Origin: Methylobacterium sp. B4
GTDB taxonomy: Bacteria > Pseudomonadota > Alphaproteobacteria > Rhizobiales > Beijerinckiaceae
Assembly: GCF_003201865.1 (NCBI RefSeq)
Contig: NZ_QJJJ01000014.1
Location: 1 to 64,000, forward strand
Reading direction: 5' to 3'
DNA length: 64,000 bases
Below, in pieces: positions 35,076 to 44,058 of the stretch; position 1 is the first letter of the stretch; every line of letters begins with the position of its first letter. A program made the translations under genes and the position numbers. The notes under the pieces were generated by a model. That model did not search any database, was not told the DNA's origin, and worked only from the letters and a program-made list of their open reading frames with translations.

Positions 35076-35855
35076 CTAGAACCGGTTCTTCCAGGCCCGC
35101 AGCGCGGTGAACACCGCCGCCGGATCGCTTCCCGGCTCGAGCCCGGCGGCCCGGGCGAGGGCCGGCTCGCCCACACGCAGGAAGGGGTTGGTCGCCTTCT
35201 CCTCACCGATAGTCGAGGGGATCAGGAAACCGCCCTGCTCGGCGAGGCGCTCGGCCTGCGCCACGCGGTCCTTGAGATTTCTGTTGTCCGGCTCGGCGGC
35301 CAGCGCGAAGCGGCCGTTGGAGAGCACGTAATCGTGGCCGCTATAGACGGCGGTGGCGTCGGGCAGGTCGAGGAAGCGCCTCAGCGAGCGCCACAGCACC
35401 TGCGGCTCGGCCTCCATCACGCGTCCGCAGCCGAGGGTGAACAGCGTATCGCCGGCAAAGACCACCTCGGCCTGCGCGAAGTGGTAGGTCACGTGGTCGG
35501 CGCAGTGGCCCGGCGTCTCCCAGACCTTGGCGACGAGGTCGCCGACCGTCACGGTGTCGCCCTCCGCGACGGTGCGCTTGGCGCCCGGGACCGCCTCGCG
35601 GGCCTTCTCCGGCGCCGTCACCCGCGCGCCCGTGCGCTCCACCACCTCGGGGATGCCCTCGATATGGTCGGCGTGGCGGTGGGTCACGAGGATGTCCGTG
35701 AGCTGCCAGCCCTCGGCCTCCAGGGTGGCGAGGACGGGCGCGGCCTCCGGCACGTCGATCGCCGCGCAGGCGCCGCTCGCCGGATCGCGGATCAGCACGC
35801 CGATATTGTCGCTCCGGCACAGGAAGGTACGGATCTCGGGTTTGACGCTCGCCAT
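35076..35855 (-). CDS. gloB: Hydroxyacylglutathione hydrolase (glyoxalase II)
   Basis: 259 residues from ATG 35855; nineteen more residues upstream are possible but unlike the family. It hydrolyses S-lactoylglutathione in methylglyoxal detoxification. The metallo-beta-lactamase metal ligands are all present: THRHADHIEGIPEV (THxHxDH), PGHCADHVTYHF, FAGDTLFTLGCGRVMEA and YSGHDYVLSN. The C-terminal glutathione-binding part includes ATNPFLRV. It is divergent from the methyltransferase gene, with 178 bases between, a pairing often seen in Rhizobiales. Confidence 0.95.
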   Translation of the reverse strand: MASVKPEIRTFLCRSDNIGVLIRDPASGACAAIDVPEAAPVLATLEAEGWQLTDILVTHRHADHIEGIPEVVERTGARVTAPEKAREAVPGAKRTVAEGDTVTVGDLVAKVWETPGHCADHVTYHFAQAEVVFAGDTLFTLGCGRVMEAEPQVLWRSLRRFLDLPDATAVYSGHDYVLSNGRFALAAEPDNRNLKDRVAQAERLAEQGGFLIPSTIGEEKATNPFLRVGEPALARAAGLEPGSDPAAVFTALRAWKNRF

Positions 35856-36033
35856 CGATGAGCCTTTCGCGAAGAATGCGGCCCGCCCGGCTCGGCGGGA
35901 ACGATACGACATCTAGGACGACAGCCGTCGGAATGCGCGTCGGCGCGAACGCCCTCTCCGCTGGAAACGCTTGCCGGACGCGCCCGCGATCCCCATTGAT
36001 GCGGAAATCTGCCTCGCGGAGGACTTTTGAGCC

Positions 36034-36786
36034 GTGCCGGCACCCCATCCGATGCGCCTCGACGTCACGGACCTGCGGGCGTTCTACGCCAGCCCGCTCG
36101 GCATCGTCACGCACCGCGTCGTCGGCCGGGCGATCCACGGCTTCCTCGGCTCCGTCTCGGGCCTAAGGGTGCTCGGGCTCGGCTTCGTCACGCCCTATCT
36201 CGGACCCGTTCACGTCATCGCCGAGCGCACGCTGGCCTTCATGCCGGCGACGCAGGGCGTGGTGAACTGGCCCGCCAGCGGGCGCTCGGTCACGGCCCTG
36301 GCCGACCTCACCATGCTGCCCCTGCCGGAGGCGGCGGTCGACCGGGTCGTGCTCGTCCACGGGCTCGAAGCCGTCGAGAGCCCGAGCGAACTGCTCTCGG
36401 AGGTGTGGCGCGTGCTGACGCCGGGCGGGCGGCTCGTGCTCGTGGTGCCCAACCGCACCGGCGTCTGGGCGCGGCGGGACGCGACGCCCTTCGGGCACGG
36501 CCAGCCCTACAGCCGCTCGCAGCTTTCCCGGCTGATGCGCGACACGCTGTTCTCGCCGGAGGGCTGGGCGGAGACGCTCTACATGCCGCCGATCCGCAGC
36601 CGCTTCTGGCTCGGCACCGCGTCGGCCTGGGAGCGGTTCGGCACCGGGCTCGCCATGCCGTTTGCCGGCCTGCACGTGGTGGACGCGACCAAGCAGCTCT
36701 ACCGGCCGGTCGCGGTGCGGCAGGTGCGCCGCGTGCCGAGCCGGGCGCCCGCCCGGGTGCTGGTGCCGGCCGGTCAGCCGGGCTAA
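36034..36786 (+). CDS. Class I SAM-dependent methyltransferase-like protein
   Basis: 250 residues from GTG 36034, which has GGAGGA upstream; an ATG at 36052 is the alternative. LRVLGLGFVTPYLGPVHVIA replaces the usual glycine-rich SAM motif I (the loop reads GLGFVTPYL), LPLPEAAVDRVVLVHGLEAV is motif II/III, and WRVLTPGGRLVLVVPNRTGV is the post-III block typical of methyltransferases that act on small molecules or lipids. The C-terminal half is basic and Pro-rich. Substrate unknown. It is divergent from gloB and 39 bases ahead of marC. Confidence 0.78.
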   Translation: MPAPHPMRLDVTDLRAFYASPLGIVTHRVVGRAIHGFLGSVSGLRVLGLGFVTPYLGPVHVIAERTLAFMPATQGVVNWPASGRSVTALADLTMLPLPEAAVDRVVLVHGLEAVESPSELLSEVWRVLTPGGRLVLVVPNRTGVWARRDATPFGHGQPYSRSQLSRLMRDTLFSPEGWAETLYMPPIRSRFWLGTASAWERFGTGLAMPFAGLHVVDATKQLYRPVAVRQVRRVPSRAPARVLVPAGQPG

Positions 36787-36825
36787 AGCCGCCTCGCCTC
36801 CCAGACACTGCCGAGCCGCGCCCGC

Positions 36826-37515
36826 ATGCTGGCATCCATCGGATTCGAGACCGTCCTGACGAGCTTCCTGCTCGCGCTGTCCAGCCTGTTCTCGATCGTG
36901 AACCCGGTCGGGTCGGCGCTGATGTTCGCGCAGATCACCGCCGACCGCTCGCATGCCGAGCGGGCCGAGCTGGCGCGGCGGATCGGCTTCTATGCCGCCC
37001 TCGTCATGCTCGCCGCCCTGTGGGCCGGCGCCCCGATCCTCAACTTCTTCGGCGTCTCGCTGGCGGCCCTTCGCATCGCCGGCGGCCTGTTCGTGGCCGC
37101 CTTCGCCTGGACCCTGCTCAACGCGCCCGAGGCGCGGGAGGCCCGCAAGCACGCCGAGGCCGAGCCGGAAGCCGGCGACAATCTCGCCGAGGTCGCGTTC
37201 TTCCCCCTTACCCTGCCCTTCACCACCGGTCCGGGTACCATCGCCGTCGCCATCGCGCTGGGCGCCAACCGCCCCTCCGAGCCGGGCGACCTCGCCGGCT
37301 TCTTCCTCGGTGCTTCCCTGGCGGCGATGGCCATCGCCGGCCTGATCCGCCTCGCCTACGGCTCGGCGGACCGGGTCGTGACCTTGATCGGACCGGTACG
37401 GGCACGGGTGCTCGGGCGCCTCTCAGCCTTCCTTCTGCTGTGCGTCGGCACGCAGATCACCGTCAGCGGCGTGTCGGACGTGCTCGGACCGCTGATCGCC
37501 TCGCAGCGGGCCTGA
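36826..37515 (+). CDS. MarC family membrane protein
   Basis: 229 residues with six membrane segments. The conserved N-terminal motif appears as [20 protein letters not shown], with the NPxG turn, repeated as [20 protein letters not shown] in the second half, the usual two-fold repeat of MarC/NAAT proteins. ATG 36826 lies 39 bases after the methyltransferase stop. Despite its name the family is not shown to confer drug resistance; related archaeal proteins carry amino acids. Precise role not known. Confidence 0.88.
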   Translation: MLASIGFETVLTSFLLALSSLFSIVNPVGSALMFAQITADRSHAERAELARRIGFYAALVMLAALWAGAPILNFFGVSLAALRIAGGLFVAAFAWTLLNAPEAREARKHAEAEPEAGDNLAEVAFFPLTLPFTTGPGTIAVAIALGANRPSEPGDLAGFFLGASLAAMAIAGLIRLAYGSADRVVTLIGPVRARVLGRLSAFLLLCVGTQITVSGVSDVLGPLIASQRA

Positions 37516-37606
37516 CGGCCATGCGCGGGGCGCTCCACCGGCGGCCGAATGCGCTACAAGCGCCCGACGGCCGCCGGCCATCCATCGCAGCGGAAAGTCG
37601 ATCAAC

Positions 37607-38410
37607 ATGAAGCTCGTGGTCGTGGGCGCCGAGGGGCGCATGGGGCGGATGCTGATCCGTGCCGTCGCGGAAGCGGACGGGTGCACCCTACACGGCGCCA
37701 TCGAGCGCCCGGGCTCGCCGACCCTCGGCCGGGATGCAGGGCTGCTCGCGGGGGTGGGCGAACTCGGCGTGCCGGTCTCGGACGATCCGCTGCCGCTCTT
37801 CGTGGCCGCCGACGGCGTACTCGACTTCACCGCGCCCGCCGCGACGCTCGCCTTCGCGGAACTGGCCGCCCAGGCCCGCATCGTCCACGTGATCGGCACG
37901 ACGGGGCTTTCCGAAGAGGACCTGAAGCGGCTGGAGGCGGCGAGCTACCACGCGCGCCTCGTGCGCTCAGGCAACATGTCGCTGGGCGTCAACCTGCTGG
38001 CCGGCCTCGTGCGCCGGGTCGCGGCCACGCTCGGCGAGGAGTTCGATATCGAGGTGCTGGAGATGCACCACCGCATGAAGGTCGATGCGCCCTCCGGCAC
38101 CGCCCTGCTGCTGGGCGAGGCCGCGGCCGAGGGCCGCCGGGTCGCGCTCGCCGAGACCCGCGTTTCGACTCGCGACGGGCATACCGGCGCGCGCCGGCCC
38201 GGCGATATCGGCTTCGCCACCCTTCGCGGCGGATCGGTGGTCGGCGATCACAGCGTGATCTTCGCCGGCCCCTCCGAGCGCATCACGCTCTCGCACCACG
38301 CCGAGGACCGGGCCATCTTCGCCCGCGGCGCCCTGCGGGCGGCGCGATGGGCCTTCGACAAACCGCCGGGCCTCTACGGCATGGACGACGTGCTCGGGCT
38401 TCGGGATTAG
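37607..38410 (+). CDS. dapB: 4-hydroxy-tetrahydrodipicolinate reductase
   Basis: 267 residues. It reduces the dipicolinate intermediate with NAD(P)H in lysine and diaminopimelate synthesis. [20 protein letters not shown] is the Rossmann motif, [16 protein letters not shown] the nicotinamide loop, and [20 protein letters not shown] holds the catalytic His and Lys. [20 protein letters not shown] is the conserved C-terminal substrate-binding loop. ATG 37607. gpmA follows 140 bases later on the same strand. Confidence 0.96.
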   Translation: MKLVVVGAEGRMGRMLIRAVAEADGCTLHGAIERPGSPTLGRDAGLLAGVGELGVPVSDDPLPLFVAADGVLDFTAPAATLAFAELAAQARIVHVIGTTGLSEEDLKRLEAASYHARLVRSGNMSLGVNLLAGLVRRVAATLGEEFDIEVLEMHHRMKVDAPSGTALLLGEAAAEGRRVALAETRVSTRDGHTGARRPGDIGFATLRGGSVVGDHSVIFAGPSERITLSHHAEDRAIFARGALRAARWAFDKPPGLYGMDDVLGLRD

Positions 38411-38550
38411 ACTTATCTCCGAATAACGAATTCGGCGGAACGTCAGGCTCGGGCTTGGGGCGCGGCGAGCCCTCTGGTAGAGGCCGGGCGCATGTTTCCC
38501 GAGGCCAAGGCGGCGGCCTCGCACAGCCATCCTCCGGAGAGATCGATCCC

Positions 38551-39189
38551 ATGGAGCGCCTGCTCGTCCTCGCTCGGCACGGCCAGAGCGAGTGGAACCT
38601 CAAGAAGCTGTTCACCGGCTGGCGCGATCCGGAGCTGACCGAACTCGGCATCGAGGAGGCCCGCCGCGCCGGGCGCTGGCTCAAGAGCCAGGGCACGCAG
38701 TTCGACGTGGCCTTCACCTCGAACCTGCGCCGCGCCCAGGACACCTGCTCGCTGATCCTCGAAGAGATGGGTCAGAGCGGGCTGGAGACGATTCGCAACG
38801 AGGCGCTCAACGAGCGCGATTACGGCGACCTCGCGGGCCTCAACAAGGACGATGCCCGCGAGCGCTGGGGCGACGCCCAGGTCCACGAGTGGCGCCGCTC
38901 CTACGATGTGCCCCCGCCCGGCGGCGAGAGCCTCAAGGACACCGCCGCCCGGGTGCTGCCCTACTACATCCAGTCGATCCTGCCGCGGGTGATGTCCGGC
39001 CAGCGCGTGCTGGTGGCCGCTCACGGCAACTCCCTGCGGGCGCTGGTGATGGTCCTCGACGGCATGACCACCAAGACCATCGCGAGCCTGGAGATCGCGA
39101 CCGGCATCCCGCTGGTCTACCAGCTCAAGGCCGACACCACCGTCGAGTCGAAGCTCGTCCTCGACAAGGACATCGACCAGGACGATTGA
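38551..39189 (+). CDS. gpmA: 2,3-bisphosphoglycerate-dependent phosphoglycerate mutase
   Basis: 212 residues from ATG 38551 with GGAGAGA upstream. It interconverts 3- and 2-phosphoglycerate. The phosphohistidine is in [20 protein letters not shown], followed by [32 protein letters not shown] (proton donor Glu) and the second active His in [20 protein letters not shown]. The chain is about 35 residues shorter than the E. coli enzyme, which is the usual alphaproteobacterial form. Convergent with bchI, nine bases apart at the stop codons. Confidence 0.96.
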   Translation: MERLLVLARHGQSEWNLKKLFTGWRDPELTELGIEEARRAGRWLKSQGTQFDVAFTSNLRRAQDTCSLILEEMGQSGLETIRNEALNERDYGDLAGLNKDDARERWGDAQVHEWRRSYDVPPPGGESLKDTAARVLPYYIQSILPRVMSGQRVLVAAHGNSLRALVMVLDGMTTKTIASLEIATGIPLVYQLKADTTVESKLVLDKDIDQDD

Positions 39190-39198
39190 GGGCCGGCT

Positions 39199-40212
39199 TC
39201 AGCCCGCCCCCAGAACCTCCTCCACGGCCCGCGCCACACGCGCCGTGGAGCCGGATTCGTCGAGCGGATTGCGGCGCAGACGGTGGCGGAGCGCGCTCGG
39301 GGCGACTTGCCGCAGATGCGCGACCGTCACGGCGTCCGCCCCTTCGAGGGCGGCGAGTGCCCGGGCCGTGCGCATCAGCGTGAGCTCGCCGCGCAGGCCG
39401 TCGGTGCCGAGCGCGAGGCAGAGCCGGGCCGCGCTCTCCAGCACCGCATCTGGAACGCCCACTCCGCCCAGACGCTCGCGGGCGGATAGAATCGTCTTCT
39501 GGAGCGCCTTCTCGGCCTTTCCTTGCGCGGCGCAGAACCCGTCCGCGTCGCGCTCGTAGGCGTCGCGCCGCCGCACCACCTCGATGCGCGTGGCGATGTC
39601 GGTCGGTGTCGTCACCTCGCAGGCGAGCCCGAAGCGGTCGAGGAGCTGCGGGCGCAACTCCCCCTCCTCCGGGTTGCCGCTGCCGACGAGCACGAAGCGG
39701 GCCGGGTGGCGCAGCGATAGCCCCTCGCGCTCGACCGTGTTGACGCCCGAGGCCGCGACATCGAGCAGGAGATCCACGAGGTGGTCCTCCAGCAGGTTCG
39801 CCTCGTCGATGTAGAGGAAGCCGCGATTGGCCCGCGCCAGCAGGCCCGGCTCGAAGGCCTTTTCGCCCTTCGTCAGGGCGCGCTCCAGATCGAGGGCGCC
39901 GACGACCCGGTCCTCGGTGGCGCCGAGCGGCAGGTCGACCACCGGCACCGGGATCATGTGGCTCTTGCCCCTTCCCCGCGCGCAATGCGGGCAATCGGCG
40001 GCGGGTGCCTCGGGGGAACAGGAATAGGGGCAGCCGGCCACCGCGCGGATCTTCGGCAGCAGGGCGGCGAGCGCCCGAACCGCCGTGGACTTGCCGGTGC
40101 CCCGGTCGCCGAAGACGAGGACGCCGCCGACGGACGGATCGACCGCCGCGATCAGCAGAGCCCGCTTCATCTCCTCCTGGGCGACGATGGCAGTGAAGGG
40201 AAAGGGAGGCAC
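39199..40212 (-). CDS. bchI: Magnesium chelatase ATPase subunit I
   Basis: 337 residues. It is the AAA+ motor of Mg-chelatase, the first committed step of bacteriochlorophyll synthesis. FTAIVAQEEMKRALLIAAVD is the standard start; Walker A is FGDRGTGKSTAVRALAAL, Walker B GFLYIDEANLL, and sensor 1 FVLVGSGNPEEGELRPQLLD with the arginine finger in LLDRFGL. The four-cysteine insert (GCPYSCSPEAP, then DCPHCARG) after Walker A is typical of BchI. bchD is not adjacent, unusual for photosynthesis clusters. A cobalt chelatase-associated role for this ATPase would be the alternative. Confidence 0.92.
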   Translation of the reverse strand: MPPFPFTAIVAQEEMKRALLIAAVDPSVGGVLVFGDRGTGKSTAVRALAALLPKIRAVAGCPYSCSPEAPAADCPHCARGRGKSHMIPVPVVDLPLGATEDRVVGALDLERALTKGEKAFEPGLLARANRGFLYIDEANLLEDHLVDLLLDVAASGVNTVEREGLSLRHPARFVLVGSGNPEEGELRPQLLDRFGLACEVTTPTDIATRIEVVRRRDAYERDADGFCAAQGKAEKALQKTILSARERLGGVGVPDAVLESAARLCLALGTDGLRGELTLMRTARALAALEGADAVTVAHLRQVAPSALRHRLRRNPLDESGSTARVARAVEEVLGAG

Positions 40213-40351
40213 GCTCGATCAGCTTCCGTGGCCGGATGGGCCCGGACGCGGCGCGCGGGCAGGATTAGCGGATCATGCACGATTCGAACGGCGCGGACAG
40301 CCGCGCGGCTCTCACAACCGGGACAATCGCGCGAAGCCGCAGGCCCTCGCC

Positions 40352-40681
40352 TCACAATCCGCGGCAGCGGGTACGCAGCAGGCCCGAAAATTCCTTTTCG
40401 GAGCTCTGGACCTGACCCAGGCGCTCGGTGCGCTCGGGGCCCGATAGGCAGCGCCCGTAGACGCCCGCGATCCGGCGCATCGTCTCGACATGGCGCTGCC
40501 AGACCCGGCAACGGCTCGCATCGTCGTCGCCGCCGCTTTCGAGCTGTTCGACCGCCTGCCGCTGCATCGATCCCGCCACGAGCACGTCGCGGGCGCAGGC
40601 CGCCTCGCTCTGCGCCCGCAGGCTGCCGGGTGTGAGGAGCGCCGCCGCGAGGAGTGCGGCACGCAATCCGTATGCGATCAT
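40352..40681 (-). CDS. Small secreted protein of unknown function
   Basis: 109 residues with a clear signal peptide (MIAYGLRAALLAAALLTPGS, cleavage near LRAQSEA). The mature part has four cysteines (AACARD, SRCRVWQRH, YGRCLSG, RTRCRGL), which could form two disulfides in the periplasm, and is otherwise helical. I do not recognise a family. Its start lies two bases after the ptsN stop, so it is co-transcribed and probably coupled. The 139-bp gap to bchI shows no gene. Confidence 0.65.
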   Translation of the reverse strand: MIAYGLRAALLAAALLTPGSLRAQSEAACARDVLVAGSMQRQAVEQLESGGDDDASRCRVWQRHVETMRRIAGVYGRCLSGPERTERLGQVQSSEKEFSGLLRTRCRGL

Positions 40682-40683
40682 GG

Positions 40684-41151
40684 TCAGGCCGCCTGCGTCG
40701 TCGGCCCGTGGGCCAGCAGGGCGTAGAGGGCGGTGGCATCCCGGGCGCTGCGGATGCGCTCCAACATGCCTGGCTCGCGCAGGAGCCGGGCCACCTGGGC
40801 CAGCGCCTTCAGGTGTTCGGCGCCGGCGCCCTCGGGAGCGAGCAGCAAGAAGGCGACATCGACGGGCTGGCCGTCGAGGGCATCGAAATCCACCGGCTTC
40901 TCGAGCCGGGCGACGAGGCCGAACAGGCGGTCGAGCTGGCCGAGCTTGCCATGAGGGATCGCCACCCCGTCGCCGATGCCCGTCGATCCCAGGCGCTCGC
41001 GCTGAAGCAGCGTCTCGAAGATGTCGCGCTCCGACAGCCCGGTGAGGTGGCGGGCAGCGTGGGCGGCCAGTTCCTGGAGCACGTGCTTCTTGTCCCGCAC
41101 GCGCAGGGACGGGACCACGGAGTCCGGACTCAGGAATTCAAGCATGGGCAT
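40684..41151 (-). CDS. ptsN: Nitrogen PTS enzyme IIA (EIIA-Ntr)
   Basis: 155 residues from ATG 41151 (GAGG twelve bases upstream); ATG 41145 is an alternative. The phosphorylated His lies in GVAIPHGKLGQLDRLFGLVA, with LGSTGIGDG just ahead, both EIIA-Ntr hallmarks. By family it is phosphorylated by the PtsP-NPr relay and regulates potassium transport, nitrogen and stress pathways rather than carrying sugar. It follows hpf and rpoN on the same strand, the arrangement conserved in many proteobacteria. A 211-bp spacer with two hairpins separates it from hpf. Confidence 0.95.
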   Translation of the reverse strand: MPMLEFLSPDSVVPSLRVRDKKHVLQELAAHAARHLTGLSERDIFETLLQRERLGSTGIGDGVAIPHGKLGQLDRLFGLVARLEKPVDFDALDGQPVDVAFLLLAPEGAGAEHLKALAQVARLLREPGMLERIRSARDATALYALLAHGPTTQAA

Positions 41152-41252
41152 GAAAACTAAACGCCTCGTCGGCGGGATTCCATCCAGCGGTCCCGCGTTC
41201 TCCGGCGCGGGCTCCGGAGTGCACACCCCGGCTCAGAGCGCCTCACGACATT

Positions 41253-41306
41253 CCGAGATCTCCAAGATCTCGGGGATGCCTTCCCCGGCCGCAAGGGTGC
41301 GGCCGG
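41253..41306 (-). terminator. Two perfect hairpins between hpf and ptsN
   Basis: ccggccgc-aagggt-gcggccgg (41285-41306) and ccgagatct-cca-agatctcgg (41253-41273) are perfect 8- and 9-bp stems lying one after the other in the hpf-ptsN gap. Neither is followed by T on the minus strand. They probably shield the 3' end of the rpoN-hpf message or attenuate read-through into ptsN. Confidence 0.5.
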
Positions 41307-41362
41307 CATTTCATGAAGGACGCCCTGTCCCCGCCCGAGGCGGCCCGAAGGAGGGCCGTGCC

Positions 41363-41980
41363 TCAGCCACGGTCGCCGGGAGGATCGACCCACCCGATCG
41401 CGCCGTCACTGCGCCGATATACGACGTTGATGCGCCCGGTGCCAGCGTGAACGAAGACGATGACGGGAGCGCCCGTGAGGTCGAGGGCGGTCACCGCCTC
41501 GCTGACGGATTGCCTCTTCAGGGTCCGGGTGCTCTCGGCCACGACCGGGGGGTGATCGCCCTCCTCCTCGGCCTCGACGCCGTCATCCTCCAGATCCTCG
41601 CCGGCTTCCTCGGCCGGCGCGGCGAAGACGGCGTAGGCCGCCTCGACGCCGGCGCCGTTATGGCTCGACGCGGCGTGGTCCTTCAGCTTGTGCTTGTAGC
41701 GGCGCAGCCGCTTTTCGAGCCGGTCCGCCGTCTGCTCGAAGCTGGCGTGAGCGTCGTGCGCCGCGCCCGAGGCTTCGAGCGTCAGGCCGGTGACGAGATG
41801 GAGCACGCAATCCGTCCGGTAGGCGGTGCCGTCGCGGCGAAGCGTGACGTGACCCGTGCAAGTCTCGCTCATGTGCGGGTCGAGATATTTCGAGAGCGTC
41901 GCCGCCATGCGGTCTTCGACCCGGCCGCGCAAAGCCGTACCGAGATCGAGGCCATGCCCCGTCACCCGCAAACCCGCCAT
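41363..41980 (-). CDS. hpf: Ribosome hibernation-promoting factor, long form
   Basis: 205 residues from ATG 41980 with GGAGA upstream. The N-terminal domain (LRVTGHGLDLGTALRGRVED through ADRLEKRLRRYKHKLKDH) is the ribosome-binding fold; an acidic linker (EEAGEDLEDDGVEAEEEGDH) leads to the C-terminal dimerisation domain (RQSVSEAVTALDLTGAPVIV). Long HPF makes 100S ribosome dimers in stationary phase. Two basic clusters bind rRNA. It follows rpoN by 115 bases on the same strand. Confidence 0.94.
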   Translation of the reverse strand: MAGLRVTGHGLDLGTALRGRVEDRMAATLSKYLDPHMSETCTGHVTLRRDGTAYRTDCVLHLVTGLTLEASGAAHDAHASFEQTADRLEKRLRRYKHKLKDHAASSHNGAGVEAAYAVFAAPAEEAGEDLEDDGVEAEEEGDHPPVVAESTRTLKRQSVSEAVTALDLTGAPVIVFVHAGTGRINVVYRRSDGAIGWVDPPGDRG

Positions 41981-42095
41981 CGACGTCTCCGTTTTCTCTC
42001 CCGAACATCGAGAGTTAGACAGAGGGCGGGGCAAGTCAACGCGAAGGCGAGCCGGCGCAGGCCCCCCCGACCGACCGCTGCCGGAAATCCCGGGC

Positions 42096-43655
42096 TCAGC
42101 GCGCGGCCGAGGCCATCCGCGACCTGCGGCGCTCGATCGAGGAAGGGATGCGCAGGGATTCGCGGTATTTCGCGACCGTGCGGCGGGCGATATCGACGCC
42201 CTCGTCGCGCAGGCGCTGCACCAGAGCGTCGTCGGAGAGCACGTCCGCGGCCTCCGCATCGACGAGCTGCTTGATGCGGTGGCGCACGGCCTCGGAGGAA
42301 TGGGCCGCCGCCCCGGCCGCACCGGGGATCGCCGCGGTGAAGAAGTACTTCATCTCCAGCGTGCCGCGGCTGGTGCCGATCGACTTGTTTGAGGTCACCC
42401 GCGAGACGGTCGACTCGTGCATGCCGATCGCTTCGGCGACGGTCTTGAGGTTCAGGGGCCGCAGGTGGGCAACGCCGTGCAGGAAGAAGGCGTCCTGCTG
42501 GCGCACGATCTCGGTGGCGACCTTGAGAATGGTGCGCGCGCGCTGCTCCAGGCTTCGGGTGAGCCAGTTGGCGGTCTGCAGGCATTCGGAGAGGAACGCC
42601 TTGTCCCCGTCGGCGACCGCGCCCTTCGAGACGCGGGCATAGTAGCTCTGGTTGACCAGCACCCGCGGCAGCGCTTCGGAATTCAGCTCCACCAGCCAGG
42701 AGCCGTCGGGGGCCGCACGCACGAAGACATCGGGGATCAGCACCTCGACGGCGTGGGCGCCGAAGGCCCGGCCGGGCTTCGGGTCGAGACGGCGGATCTC
42801 GGACAGCATTTCGACGAGATCCTCGTCGTCCACGCCGCAGAGGCGCCGCAAAGCCGGAAAATCCCGCTTGGCCACGAGGTCGAGGCGCGAGACCAGCGCC
42901 TGCATGGCCGGGTCGAAGCGATCCTGCTCGCGCAGCTGGATCGCGAGGCATTCGGCGAGGTCGCGCGCGGCCACGCCCGGGGGGTCGAAGCTCTGGACCA
43001 GCTTCAGCACGCGGGCGACGTCGTCGAGCGCGGCGCCGAGCCGCTCGGCCACGAGATCGATCTCCTCGCGCAGGTAGCCGGCCTCGTCCACCGCATCGAT
43101 CAGGAAGCTGCCGATCAGCCGGTCGGTGGGGTTCTGCGTGGCGAGGTCGAGCTGCGCCGCGAGGTGCTCGCGCAGGCTGGTCTCGGCGGTCAGCGTCGCC
43201 TCGAAGTCGGGAAGTTCGCCGTCGAAGCTGCCGCCGGTGTTGCCGTAGGGCGCGGGCGTCAGCGAGAGCATGTCGCCGCTGCCCGTATCGCGGGGGGTGG
43301 GGTTCTCGTCGGCGAAGACGTTGTCGAGGCGGGTATCGAGGTCGCCCTCGATCTCGCCGCGGCTCGGCGTCATCTCGGAGGCGAGCCAAGCTTCGGACTC
43401 GGGCGCGTCCCCGCCCTCGTAGCCCTCGCCGGCGCCGTCGTAGGCCTCACCGTCCGACGACGCTTCCGGCGCCTCGCGCTCGGGGGCACCCTCGCCCTCG
43501 ATACGCTCCAGCAGCGGATTGCGCTCCAGCTCAGCATCGACATAGGCTGCCAGATCGAGCTGCGAGAGTTGCAGCAGCTTGATCGCCTGCAGCAGTTGCG
43601 GCGTCATCACCAGGGCCTGGCCCTGGCGCATCTCGAGGCGCTGCATCAAACTCAT
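42096..43655 (-). CDS. rpoN: RNA polymerase sigma-54 factor
   Basis: 519 residues from ATG 43655 (MSLMQRLEMRQGQALVMTPQ, the standard start); a frame extension to 43706 is not family-like. Region I is the glutamine/leucine-rich N-terminus (LLQAIKLLQLSQLDLAAYVD), region II the acidic stretch EGEGAPEREAPEASSDGEAY, and region III the core- and DNA-binding part with the helix-turn-helix (VAEAIGMHESTVSRVTSNKS). The RpoN box appears at the end as ARRTVAKYRESL. It needs an AAA+ activator for initiation. The 403-bp gap upstream to lptB shows no gene and presumably holds its promoter. Confidence 0.97.
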   Translation of the reverse strand: MSLMQRLEMRQGQALVMTPQLLQAIKLLQLSQLDLAAYVDAELERNPLLERIEGEGAPEREAPEASSDGEAYDGAGEGYEGGDAPESEAWLASEMTPSRGEIEGDLDTRLDNVFADENPTPRDTGSGDMLSLTPAPYGNTGGSFDGELPDFEATLTAETSLREHLAAQLDLATQNPTDRLIGSFLIDAVDEAGYLREEIDLVAERLGAALDDVARVLKLVQSFDPPGVAARDLAECLAIQLREQDRFDPAMQALVSRLDLVAKRDFPALRRLCGVDDEDLVEMLSEIRRLDPKPGRAFGAHAVEVLIPDVFVRAAPDGSWLVELNSEALPRVLVNQSYYARVSKGAVADGDKAFLSECLQTANWLTRSLEQRARTILKVATEIVRQQDAFFLHGVAHLRPLNLKTVAEAIGMHESTVSRVTSNKSIGTSRGTLEMKYFFTAAIPGAAGAAAHSSEAVRHRIKQLVDAEAADVLSDDALVQRLRDEGVDIARRTVAKYRESLRIPSSIERRRSRMASAAR

Positions 43656-44058
43656 GGCGACGCTCAACCCCCGACAAGCCTGAAGGAACTGCCAGCCGCA
43701 AGCCACTCGGCCGCATCGGCACGCTTCTTGCTTCCTCCTGAGTTAGGTTTAGACCCGGCCGAGCCTTCCGTCAAAGCGTGATTGGCGGCACCCGCTCCGA
43801 AATCCATGCAAGCCGGCAGCATTGTCACAGAGTTCTCGCCGGATGCGGCCCGGCCGGCCCACACGCTCCGCGTGAGCCGGTTTCCATTCGTGCCATCGCG
43901 AGGATCAAGAATCCCTTGCGCGGCCCCGGGCGGCAACCGTCATGGTTCAGAAGCGGTGATCGCGGCGGCGCGTGTTTTACGCGGCGAGCGTTTTCCGATC
44001 CGGCGGCGGACGGCCGCCATCGTGCTCAGGCAGGCGAAGGGATGGCTTCGATCAAAGT

